From: Rhodobacter sp.
GTDB lineage: Bacteria > Pseudomonadota > Alphaproteobacteria > Rhodobacterales > Rhodobacteraceae
Length of the DNA stretch: 6,236 nucleotides
Reading direction: 5' to 3'
NCBI GenBank assembly: GCA_013824055.1
Contig: PNNE01000357.1
Location: 1 to 6,236, forward strand
In this document: in pieces, positions 1 through 6,007 of the stretch
How positions within the stretch are numbered: the first letter of the stretch is position 1
Layout: each line of letters opens with the position of its first letter
The notes under the pieces: model-generated
What the model was told of the DNA's origin: nothing
Seen by the model: the letters and a program-made list of their open reading frames with translations, nothing else
The model's database searches: none
Position numbers and translations under genes: made by a program

Positions 1-42
1 GCCTTCGGAGGGCAACGCTCTATCCAGCTGAGCTATGGGTGC
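1..42 (-). tRNA. tRNA-Arg (anticodon CCG), 5' part, cut by window edge
   Basis: Read on the minus strand from 42 to 1, the sequence gives a 7-nt acceptor strand (GCACCCA), TA, a D stem GCTC/GAGC around the 9-nt loop AGCTGGATA, then G, the anticodon stem strand TTGCC, the loop CTCCGAA and the start of the paired strand GGC. The anticodon is CCG (plus-strand positions 6-8), which reads the Arg codon CGG. Only the first 42 nt are inside the window. The rest of the anticodon stem, the variable loop, T arm and 3' acceptor lie beyond position 1. The visible arms fold without mismatch, so this looks like an intact gene truncated by the window and not a tRNA fragment. Confidence 0.93.
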
Positions 43-51
43 CTGCGCCTG

Positions 52-80
52 TCCTTAGCGGAACAAGCCAGGGGTTTCAA
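52..80 (-). promoter_or_regulatory. Putative sigma70-type promoter of tRNA-Arg
   Basis: On the minus strand, TTGAAA (75-80) resembles a -35 element. After exactly 17 nt comes TAAGGA (52-57), a weak -10 element. This would start transcription near 45, only a few bases before the mature tRNA 5' end at 42. The -35 match and spacing are good and the -10 match is poor, so this is a reasoned candidate only. Confidence 0.42.
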
Positions 81-143
81 TGGCAAATGGCGCGCAGGTC
101 GCAAGGGCATCTCTGACTGGGGCAAACGTAAATCGGCACCTGT

Positions 144-172
144 GTGGGCAAAAAAATGTCAAAATTGCCCAC
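144..172. repeat. Perfect 8-bp inverted repeat upstream of the protease gene
   Basis: GTGGGCAA (144-151) and TTGCCCAC (165-172) are perfect reverse complements separated by a 13-nt AT-rich spacer. The arms start 21 bp apart, about two helical turns, the usual geometry for a dimeric regulator binding one DNA face. It lies between the divergent tRNA-Arg and protease genes, about 40 bp before the protease start, so an operator is the simplest reading. It could also be a hairpin in the mRNA leader. The right arm contains TTGCCC, a weak -35-like hexamer, but I see no convincing -10 after it. Confidence 0.5.
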
Positions 173-202
173 TATCGCTAAGGTTGTATTCAGTCTTCTG
201 CC

Positions 203-207
203 AGAGG
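203..207 (+). promoter_or_regulatory. Shine-Dalgarno that decides the protease start
   Basis: AGAGG at 203-207 stands 6 nt before the GTG at 214. The other in-frame candidates are worse: GTG at 142 has no purine-rich stretch before it, and TTG at 184 has AAGG directly abutting it. No in-frame ATG exists before the signal peptide, so the start must be a non-ATG codon. Confidence 0.6.
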
Positions 208-213
208 CCCGCC

Positions 214-2385
214 GTGCGCAGCAAAGCCCATGTCCACACCGCCCGCAAGTCGTCCCTCCTTGTGTCCTTGTCGAGCCTTGCCCTGCTTGCGGCCTGCGGC
301 GGTGGAGAGGAGGAAGGGTTCAATCTCGCGGATTACCTCTCTTCCTTTGCGCCACCTGCGCCGGTGTCGATGTCTGTCCTGATACCGGGACTGGATTTCT
401 CACCCACCATCATGGCGGATACCGCCGATCTGCTGGCGACGACGAGATACCTGAATACCAACGTGACAATCGAGTGGCTGCAGCAGAACTTTGATGCCGA
501 CATACCGGACGTGGCGACCCAAGACCCCATTCGGACATCTGGTGCGGCCTTTGCCCATGCGGCAAACCTTTCGGGAGCGGGGCAACATATCGCGATTTCC
601 GATACGCATATTTCCCAGTCGCACGAAGCGATCAGCGGACGCGTCCACATGCAGTCGAACGGAGATCCGCTGGATCCGCAGGGGGTCCCGAACGAGCACG
701 GAACGGCAGTTGCGTCCGTCGCTGCTGGAAACTCTTCCAACTTTGTCGGCATCGCACCTGACGCGAGAATTCTGTTTGGAACCTGGGGCGATCAGCACCT
801 CGCAAACCTGGGGCGATATGCGCAAGCCAACGGCGCTGTGGCCTGGAACAACTCGTGGGGTTATGTGGGACTTGGACCGGATCAGGCTGGCTTCGACGCC
901 GCTTTCAACAACGGCTCGCAGCAAAGCGCAGATTATCTGGCCTCGCTGGACGAGTATGCTTCGGGAGGGGTCGTCGTCTTTTCGGTGTCGAACGACACCC
1001 TCCGGAACGCCACTCTGATGGATGCCCTGCCATATCTCCGGCCGTCTCTTGAGGCCGGATGGATCGCAACAGCCAACGGAGTCCCCACCTTCACGGACGG
1101 AAGCATCACCGACGTCCATCTTTTGTCGAATTCCTGCTGGCAGGCGGCGCGCTGGTGTTTGGTCGCGGATGGCACGTGGTTTGCGGCCACCGGCGGCGAG
1201 TCTGACTACGCTCCAGTGACAGGGTCGTCGTTTGCTGCTCCCCAAGTTTCGGGCGCTCTGGCACTCCTTAAACAGGCATTCCCGACGCTTTCCCCGCATG
1301 ATCTGCGGGTTCGGCTTCTGGCCTCGGCCGAGGATGATTTTTTCACTGTCGACGATACCGTCGAACTCGCAGACGGGTTTGCCAAAGGCTACTCGGTCAT
1401 TTACGGCCACGGGTTCCTGGACATAGAAGCTGCGCTCCGGCCAATAGGCCGTACCGTCATGTCGCTGTCGGAAGGCGGAACCATCTCGATGGACACGCCG
1501 GTTCTGCGCACCGGGTCGGCGTTCGGAAACGCCTTGGAGACTGGCCTTTCGGGCACCGATGTGGCTGTCCAGGACGCGCTTTCTGCTGGGTTCTCGATGT
1601 CGGCCGATGCCCTCACCGCGGGCGCCTTGCCTCGTCCGCAGGCTGGCAAGTTGCTTGCAAAGAGCCTCCGCGGCAATCTGTCAGCGGAACGGCAAGGCAA
1701 TCCGACGGCCCTGTCCGATCCCTTCGCGGCATTCACCGGCCCGGTTCTTGCCATGACGGCGAACGACGGAGACACGGCGGCTGCCGTGCTGCTTTCCGAC
1801 GGTTCAGGCGGGAGCGCAGGCCTCACTGTCAGCCAGGCCCTGACCGACGGAGCGATGCGCGTGGATCTTGGAGTCAAGATTGCGCGCGACGGCGGCCAAC
1901 TCACCAGTCTTGATCGGGATCATGCAGCGCTGATGACTTCGGTGACCCTTGGGCTGACACATTCCTTTGAAAACAGTGCATTCGTGGCGATGTCCGGCGA
2001 AGTTGGCGTGACCGACCTGGGCGGAGCGACTGCATTCGGCGAGACTGGTTCAGCGCGCTTTGACGCCTTGAAGCTGTCTTTCGGTCGCAGCGGCTTTCTT
2101 GCCAAGGGAGACCGGATTTCGGTCGGGATCGGCCTGCCCGTTGCCATCGCCTCGGGCGAGACGGTCCTGAATCTTCCGGTAGTCCGTGAAGGTGCTTCGG
2201 CGTTTGACCGCGTTGCGCTGGACCTGGCACCGGAAGAACGACAGATCGACCTGGATCTTGTCTATCAGGCAGAACTCACCGACGGGCTGGAGATGAAGCT
2301 GTCACTGATCCAGTCTGACAACTTCGGCAACCGTGCAGGAGAAAGGGACACCAGCGGCGCCTTGGCGTGGGTCTTCAGGTTCTGA
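214..2385 (+). CDS. Surface lipoprotein subtilase (S8 serine protease), autotransporter-like
   Basis: Probable extracellular serine endopeptidase of 723 aa from the GTG at 214; the frame stays open to 142 but lacks a good ribosome site there. Residues 1-28 form a lipoprotein signal: a basic N-terminus, the hydrophobic run SLLVSLSSLALLAA, and lipobox LAAC with Cys28, followed by GGGEEE. No Asp follows the Cys, which favours outer-membrane sorting. The subtilase domain spans about 110-410. Asp130 lies in AISDTHIS, His162 in NEHGTAVASVAAG, oxyanion Asn260 in VVVFSVSND and Ser339 in GSSFAAPQVSG. Spacing matches subtilisin. Cys308 and Cys315 (SCWQAARWCL) resemble the Cys pair of autotransporter subtilases. 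The remaining roughly 310 residues are rich in Gly, Ser and alternating hydrophobics and end in LAWVFRF, a terminal aromatic as in outer-membrane barrels. Known lipoprotein autotransporter proteases (NalP, SphB1) process other surface proteins. A similar role here is inference, and the barrel is less certain than the protease. Confidence 0.88.
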   Translation: MRSKAHVHTARKSSLLVSLSSLALLAACGGGEEEGFNLADYLSSFAPPAPVSMSVLIPGLDFSPTIMADTADLLATTRYLNTNVTIEWLQQNFDADIPDVATQDPIRTSGAAFAHAANLSGAGQHIAISDTHISQSHEAISGRVHMQSNGDPLDPQGVPNEHGTAVASVAAGNSSNFVGIAPDARILFGTWGDQHLANLGRYAQANGAVAWNNSWGYVGLGPDQAGFDAAFNNGSQQSADYLASLDEYASGGVVVFSVSNDTLRNATLMDALPYLRPSLEAGWIATANGVPTFTDGSITDVHLLSNSCWQAARWCLVADGTWFAATGGESDYAPVTGSSFAAPQVSGALALLKQAFPTLSPHDLRVRLLASAEDDFFTVDDTVELADGFAKGYSVIYGHGFLDIEAALRPIGRTVMSLSEGGTISMDTPVLRTGSAFGNALETGLSGTDVAVQDALSAGFSMSADALTAGALPRPQAGKLLAKSLRGNLSAERQGNPTALSDPFAAFTGPVLAMTANDGDTAAAVLLSDGSGGSAGLTVSQALTDGAMRVDLGVKIARDGGQLTSLDRDHAALMTSVTLGLTHSFENSAFVAMSGEVGVTDLGGATAFGETGSARFDALKLSFGRSGFLAKGDRISVGIGLPVAIASGETVLNLPVVREGASAFDRVALDLAPEERQIDLDLVYQAELTDGLEMKLSLIQSDNFGNRAGERDTSGALAWVFRF

Positions 2386-2396
2386 CGACAGCGGAC

Positions 2397-2418
2397 GGCG
2401 GGGTCTTCGGGCCCTGCC
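2397..2418 (+). terminator. UUCG-capped hairpin between convergent genes, possible terminator
   Basis: As plus-strand RNA, 2397-2405 (GGCGGGGTC) pairs with 2410-2418 (GGCCCTGCC) around TTCG. This gives a 9-bp stem with two G-U pairs and a stable C(UUCG)G loop. It begins 11 nt after the protease stop and ends just past the sufS stop on the other strand. No U-tract follows on either strand, so a classic intrinsic terminator is not shown. On the minus strand the two wobbles become A-C mismatches, so the structure serves the protease transcript better. It may act as a 3'-end stabiliser or Rho-assisted stop. Confidence 0.45.
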
Positions 2419-2419
2419 A

Positions 2420-3640
2420 TCAGGCGAAAAGGTCGTGTGCGAGGTCCAGGGCGCTGATCAGGGCATCGACTTCCGCCAGGGTGTTGTAAAGCCCGAACGA
2501 GGCGCGGCACGAGGCGGTGATGCCCAGATGCTGCATCAGCGGCATGGCGCAGTGCGTCCCGGCGCGGACGGCGATGCCGCGCTTGTCCAGGATGGTCGAG
2601 ATGTCATGCGCATGGGCAGCACCGTCCAGCGTGAAGGAGAAGATCGCCCCCTTCCCCGCCGAAGTGCCCTGCACATGCAGCCAGTTCAGGCCGTCGAGGC
2701 GGTCGCGGGCATAGTCGCGCAGGGTCCGCTCATGGGCGGCCACATTGGCCATGCCAAGGCCCATCATGTAGTCCAGCGCCACGCCCAGGCCGATCTGCTG
2801 GACGATGCCGGGGGTCCCGGCCTCGAACTTCATCGGGGGATCGTTCCAGGTGACGGTGTCGCGGGTGACCTCGCGGATCATGTCGCCGCCGCCAAGGAAG
2901 GGGCGCATCTCGGCCTGACGCTCGGCCTTGATCCAGATGCCGCCCGACCCCGAAGGCCCGTAAAGCTTGTGTCCGGTGATGGCGTAGAAGTCGCAGCCAA
3001 GCGCCTGGACATCGACGGCCATGTGGACGGCGGCCTGGGAGCCGTCGACGAGGACCGGCACGCCCTTTTCCTGCGCCCCCCGGCAGATCGCGGCCACATC
3101 GACCACGGTGCCAAGGACGTTGGACATATGCGTCACTGCGACCAGCCGGGTCTTCGGCCCGATCGCGTCGAGCATCGCCTGCGGGTCGAGATCGCCGTTC
3201 GCGTCCACATCGACCCATTTCAGCACCACCCCCTGCCGTTCGCGCAGGAAGTGCCAGGGAACGATGTTCGCGTGATGCTCCATGATCGACAGGACGATCT
3301 CGTCGCCCGGCTGCAAGCGCGGCGCCGCCCAGCCGTAGGAGACCAGGTTGATCGCCTCGGTCGTGCCGGTGGTGAAGACGATCTCGGACTCCGAGCCGGC
3401 ATTCAGGAAACGCGCGATGATCCCGCGGGTGGATTCGTACTTTTCGGTCGCAAGGTTCGACAGGGTGTGCAGGCCCCGGTGGACATTGGCATATTCCTCG
3501 GAATAGGCCCGCGTCATCGCGTCGATCACCACCTGCGGCTTTTGCGCCGAGGCGCCGTTGTCGAGGTAGACCAGCGGCTTGCCGTTCACCTGCCGCGACA
3601 GGATCGGAAAGTCGGCGCGAACCTTGTGGACGTCATACAT
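2420..3640 (-). CDS. sufS: Cysteine desulfurase SufS
   Basis: PLP-dependent type II cysteine desulfurase of 406 aa. It takes sulfur from L-cysteine, leaving alanine, and holds it as an enzyme persulfide for cluster assembly on SufBCD in the cytosol. The protein is full length and collinear with E. coli SufS: the N-terminal segment has FPIL and VYLDNGASAQKP, His123 is in EHHAN, Asp199 and Gln202 are in VDGSQAAVH, the PLP-binding Lys225 is in ITGHKLYGPSG, the catalytic Cys364 is in RAGTHCAMP, and the substrate-binding Arg379 is in CRASFGLYN. The ATG overlaps the end of the preceding YIP1-like gene by 8 bp (ATGTATGA), and GGAGG lies 12 nt upstream (3653-3657). It is the last gene of the operon here, ending 34 bp from the convergent protease gene. 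No SufE or SufU partner is encoded in the window. Confidence 0.97.
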   Translation of the reverse strand: MYDVHKVRADFPILSRQVNGKPLVYLDNGASAQKPQVVIDAMTRAYSEEYANVHRGLHTLSNLATEKYESTRGIIARFLNAGSESEIVFTTGTTEAINLVSYGWAAPRLQPGDEIVLSIMEHHANIVPWHFLRERQGVVLKWVDVDANGDLDPQAMLDAIGPKTRLVAVTHMSNVLGTVVDVAAICRGAQEKGVPVLVDGSQAAVHMAVDVQALGCDFYAITGHKLYGPSGSGGIWIKAERQAEMRPFLGGGDMIREVTRDTVTWNDPPMKFEAGTPGIVQQIGLGVALDYMMGLGMANVAAHERTLRDYARDRLDGLNWLHVQGTSAGKGAIFSFTLDGAAHAHDISTILDKRGIAVRAGTHCAMPLMQHLGITASCRASFGLYNTLAEVDALISALDLAHDLFA

Positions 3641-4226
3641 TCGGCATCAGGGCCTCCGGCCCGAGGAAGAGGATCAGCACCATCGCCAGGAGGAAGCCCG
3701 CGGCCAGGGCAGTCAGCACCATGACCAGAAAGACCATCCCGCGCGACACGAAGCCGTGCAGTTCGGCGATGAACACGGTCAGAAGCCAGAGATAGAACCC
3801 GAAGCTGACAAGGCCAATCAACCCGGCAATGTTCGGCGACAGGGGCAGGACGACCATCTGCAGGACCTGAAAGCCCAGCATCACAAGCTGCAACCACACG
3901 ACGAAAAGCAACGCGTCGGCAAAGCGCCCGTGCCCCCCGAAGGCCCGGCCGACCCGGTGGACCAGGAAGACCGTGACGGCCAGGAACAGCCATTGGAAGA
4001 CCGCCGCCCGGATCGGACTTGCCAGCATGAGCGCGCTGAACGGATCAAGGCTTTCCCGCCCGCCGCCCTGCAGGCTGGCAAGCAGCGCCGACAGGATCGC
4101 GACCAGAAGCAGGCCCGCGCTTCGCGCCTTCAGCGGCACGCCTTCGGCCAGCAGCGCCTGCGCCGCCCGTTGCGGATCCTGCAGCGTCAGCCGCGCCAGA
4201 TCGGCCAGTCTTGTACCCAAAGTCAT
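3633..4226 (-). CDS. YIP1-like integral membrane protein B (suf operon)
   Basis: Predicted polytopic membrane protein of 197 aa. The frame is open further upstream, but the added residues are Gly/Arg-rich and lie over the previous gene. The ATG at 4224-4226 overlaps the preceding stop as ATGA, so I use it. A short cytosolic N-terminus contains DPQRAAQALLAEGVPLKARS, a pattern I associate with bacterial YIP1-domain proteins. It is followed by about five hydrophobic segments (near 36-52, 72-92, 105-128, 133-155 and 162-187), with basic loops such as HRVGRAFGGHGR between them. No catalytic motif is visible. It is coupled at both ends, to YIP1-like gene A and to sufS, so its level should follow the operon. 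Function is unknown. A membrane-associated role in iron-sulfur assembly or iron/sulfur supply is only suggested by position. The family name rests on sequence feel and operon memory. Confidence 0.85.
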   Translation of the reverse strand: MTLGTRLADLARLTLQDPQRAAQALLAEGVPLKARSAGLLLVAILSALLASLQGGGRESLDPFSALMLASPIRAAVFQWLFLAVTVFLVHRVGRAFGGHGRFADALLFVVWLQLVMLGFQVLQMVVLPLSPNIAGLIGLVSFGFYLWLLTVFIAELHGFVSRGMVFLVMVLTALAAGFLLAMVLILFLGPEALMPNV

Positions 4227-4702
4227 CCGCGTTCCGCCTCGTGCAAAAGTGTCACCCAGAGCCACAGGAAGGCCAGGCCCCCCACCCAGGTCACCGCCGT
4301 CAGCGCCGAACCGGGTCCGATCATTCCCGCGACCAGTCCCTGCAGCAAGAGGACCGGCCCCGTCGCCGCCAGCGCCCAGAAGAGGGCGACGCGGGCACTG
4401 TACCACGACCCCTGCCCGCCAAGGGCCCGCGCGACCAGATGCGACAGGGCGGCAATGCCATAGGCAAGCGGAACCAGGATCAGCACACCATAAGCCACCG
4501 CAAGGATGCGCGGCAGGGCCGAAGGCTCACCGGCCAGGTAGGCTTCGCGCGCGGCGATGGGCCACTGGCCGACGAAAGCCAGGATCAGGAAGACCAGCAG
4601 CAGCGTGAAGGCAAAGGCCTCGGACCGCCCGCGCGCCAGGTGCTGCCGCAGCACCTGGCGCGGGCGGCGCCAGGTGGCGACCAGGTCCGTTGAAACTGTC
4701 AT
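4223..4702 (-). CDS. YIP1-like integral membrane protein A (suf operon)
   Basis: Predicted membrane protein of 159 aa. A basic, Arg-rich N-terminus (DLVATWRRPRQVLRQHLARG) precedes about four hydrophobic segments near 28-46, 66-88, 104-126 and 132-153. The first loop holds GQWPIAAREAYL. This resembles the short YIP1-family proteins of Rhodobacteraceae, with no recognisable active site. The ATG at 4700-4702 lies 9 bp after the sufD stop, with purines (AGGGTGG) overlapping that junction as ribosome site. Its stop overlaps the next start by 4 nt (ATGA), so the two membrane genes are translationally coupled and may work as a pair. Codons 14-24 contain the strong palindrome annotated separately, which could affect expression. 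Function is unknown; topology is judged by eye. Confidence 0.85.
   Translation of the reverse strand: MTVSTDLVATWRRPRQVLRQHLARGRSEAFAFTLLLVFLILAFVGQWPIAAREAYLAGEPSALPRILAVAYGVLILVPLAYGIAALSHLVARALGGQGSWYSARVALFWALAATGPVLLLQGLVAGMIGPGSALTAVTWVGGLAFLWLWVTLLHEAERG
4632..4676. repeat. Three-segment palindrome: alternative hairpins at start of YIP1-like gene A
   Basis: Positions 4632-4646 and 4648-4662 are perfect 15-nt inverted arms around a single base (4647). The core GCGCCAGGTG at 4633-4642 recurs at 4667-4676 in the same orientation, and its complement is at 4652-4661. In the minus-strand mRNA the order is 1 (4676-4667), 2 (4661-4652), 3 (4642-4633). Segment 2 can pair with 1 (10 bp, 5-nt loop) or with 3 (14 bp, 3-nt loop), but not both. 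It lies 27-71 nt into the gene, a suitable place for attenuation, mRNA processing or stability control. Part may simply be Arg/Gln/Leu codon bias in GC-rich DNA. Confidence 0.6.
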
Positions 4703-4711
4703 CCCGCCACC

Positions 4712-6007
4712 CTATCCGTTCGAGCCGTGCCGGGCGAGCCAGCGCTCCAGCCGGCCGCGGATGTCCTCGGCGATGGCTTCGTCGGCGATCTCCTGGATGG
4801 CTTCCGCCAGGAAGGCCAGGACCAGCAGCGCCTGCGCCCGGCGCCGGGGAATCCCCCGCGATTGCAGGTAGAACAGCGCCACCTCGTCGATGGCACCCGA
4901 GGTCGAGCCGTGGCTGCACTTCACGTCGTCGGCGTAGATTTCCAGCTCGGGCTTGGCCAGGAACTGGCTGTCCTCGTCCAAGAGCAGCGACTGGCTGATC
5001 TGGTAGCCGTCGGTCTTCTGCGCGCCGGGTTTCACCAGGATCTTGCCCTGGAACACACCCACCGCCCCGTTCATCAGCACCTTCTTGAACACCTGACGGC
5101 TTTCGCAAGCCACGGCGGCATGGGTGACGAAGACCGTGTCGTCGTGGTGGAAATCGCCGTCCCCGACCGTCGCACCGGCCAGATGCGCGCGACCCTCGGC
5201 GCCGGCCAGTTCGACCACCGCCTCGTTGCGCGTCAGCCGGCCGTTTGCCGTCAGCGTGAAGGACCGCATCTCGGCCTTCGCGCCGATGCGGGCGAAGAGA
5301 TGCGTCATGGCGCGGCGCTGGTGGTCGCGGCCTTGCAGCCGGATGTGGTGGAACTGCGCCCCGTCGGCGATGTCGACTTCCAGCACCATCGACAGGCGGG
5401 CGGCGGCCGGGCCGTCTTCCAGAAGGGTCAGGCTGGCACCCGGATCAAGCTTGACGCAATGGTGAAGGATCGCGTCGGATGTCTGTGATTGATGGACATA
5501 AACCAGAGAGATCGGTCTTGTGGCCCTGCCGGTGACATGGATCAGGACGCCGTCGGTCGCAAAGGCCGAGTTCAGCGCGGCGAAAGGCCGGGGGACCGGG
5601 CTCTGGCCCCGCGTCTCAAGCTGGCCGTAAAGGCCCTGCGCCCAGTGGATGTCCTTGTCGCCCGCCTGAGCCAGCCGCTCGATCGTGACGCCGGACAGGG
5701 TCAGGTCATCCGAGGCGGCCGCATCGAAGACGCCGTCGACGAACACAAGCTTCAGCCGGTCCATGCCGTCGAAGGGCTCTGCCTCGTCCCCCGCGCTGAA
5801 CCGGACGGCGGCAGGGGCTTCGGGGGCATTCAGGCTGGCCGGGTCGGTGTAGCGCCAGTATTCGTCGCGCCGGGCGGGCAGTCCCATCGCGGTCAGCCGC
5901 GCCAGAGCCTCGCTGCGCACAGCCGCCAGCCAGCCCCGGTCCGCAGGCAGCGCCAGTGTCGCCAGCCGGGCGGTGAGCGCGTCTTCCCTTGCCTTCGGCA
6001 GTGCCAT
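4712..6007 (-). CDS. sufD: Fe-S cluster assembly scaffold subunit SufD
   Basis: Subunit of the cytosolic SufBC2D complex, which builds iron-sulfur clusters using SufC ATPase activity and sulfur from SufS. The 431-aa length is normal for SufD. The N-terminal helical part carries RRDEYWRYTD (46-55), the SufB/SufD family motif. A parallel beta-helix core follows (about 150-350), and the C-terminal part holds the diagnostic KPELEIYADDVKCSHGSTSG with Cys364 and His366, then FYLQSRGIP. The conserved His of this motif is implicated in cluster formation at the SufB-SufD interface. The closing helices (about 388-425) are where SufC binds in the family. The start ATG shares one base with the sufC stop (TGATG), and GAGGTG just upstream within sufC is the ribosome site. 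I see nothing missing or broken. Confidence 0.97.
   Translation of the reverse strand: MALPKAREDALTARLATLALPADRGWLAAVRSEALARLTAMGLPARRDEYWRYTDPASLNAPEAPAAVRFSAGDEAEPFDGMDRLKLVFVDGVFDAAASDDLTLSGVTIERLAQAGDKDIHWAQGLYGQLETRGQSPVPRPFAALNSAFATDGVLIHVTGRATRPISLVYVHQSQTSDAILHHCVKLDPGASLTLLEDGPAAARLSMVLEVDIADGAQFHHIRLQGRDHQRRAMTHLFARIGAKAEMRSFTLTANGRLTRNEAVVELAGAEGRAHLAGATVGDGDFHHDDTVFVTHAAVACESRQVFKKVLMNGAVGVFQGKILVKPGAQKTDGYQISQSLLLDEDSQFLAKPELEIYADDVKCSHGSTSGAIDEVALFYLQSRGIPRRRAQALLVLAFLAEAIQEIADEAIAEDIRGRLERWLARHGSNG

Noticed and set aside
142..213. N-terminal extension of the protease from the GTG at 142
   Set aside because: It would put 24 Cys-containing residues before a textbook lipoprotein signal peptide, has no ribosome site, and would place the inverted repeat inside the coding sequence.
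664..679. Direct repeat GATCCGC twice in 16 bp
   Set aside because: It is short, in coding sequence, and accounted for by the DPLDP peptide; no wider repeat unit is seen.
400..1410. 336-aa minus-strand open frame inside the protease gene
   Set aside because: Its composition is Arg-rich and shapeless, with no motif. It lies fully inside the coding region with the intact catalytic motifs.
2333..3724. 463-aa open frame on the plus strand, antisense to sufS
   Set aside because: It is a GC-rich shadow frame with His/Gly/Arg/Asp-rich composition and no recognisable domain. sufS on the opposite strand is unmistakable and explains the open frame.
4227..4406. 60-residue upstream extension of YIP1-like protein B
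   Set aside because: The added residues are Gly/Arg-rich shadow translation of YIP1-like gene A. The ATG at 4224-4226 with the ATGA overlap fits operon structure.
4727..5488. 253-aa plus-strand frame over sufD, and similar frames at 5489-6037 and 3579-4463
   Set aside because: All are antisense shadows of the suf operon with low-complexity translations and no ribosome site that stands out.
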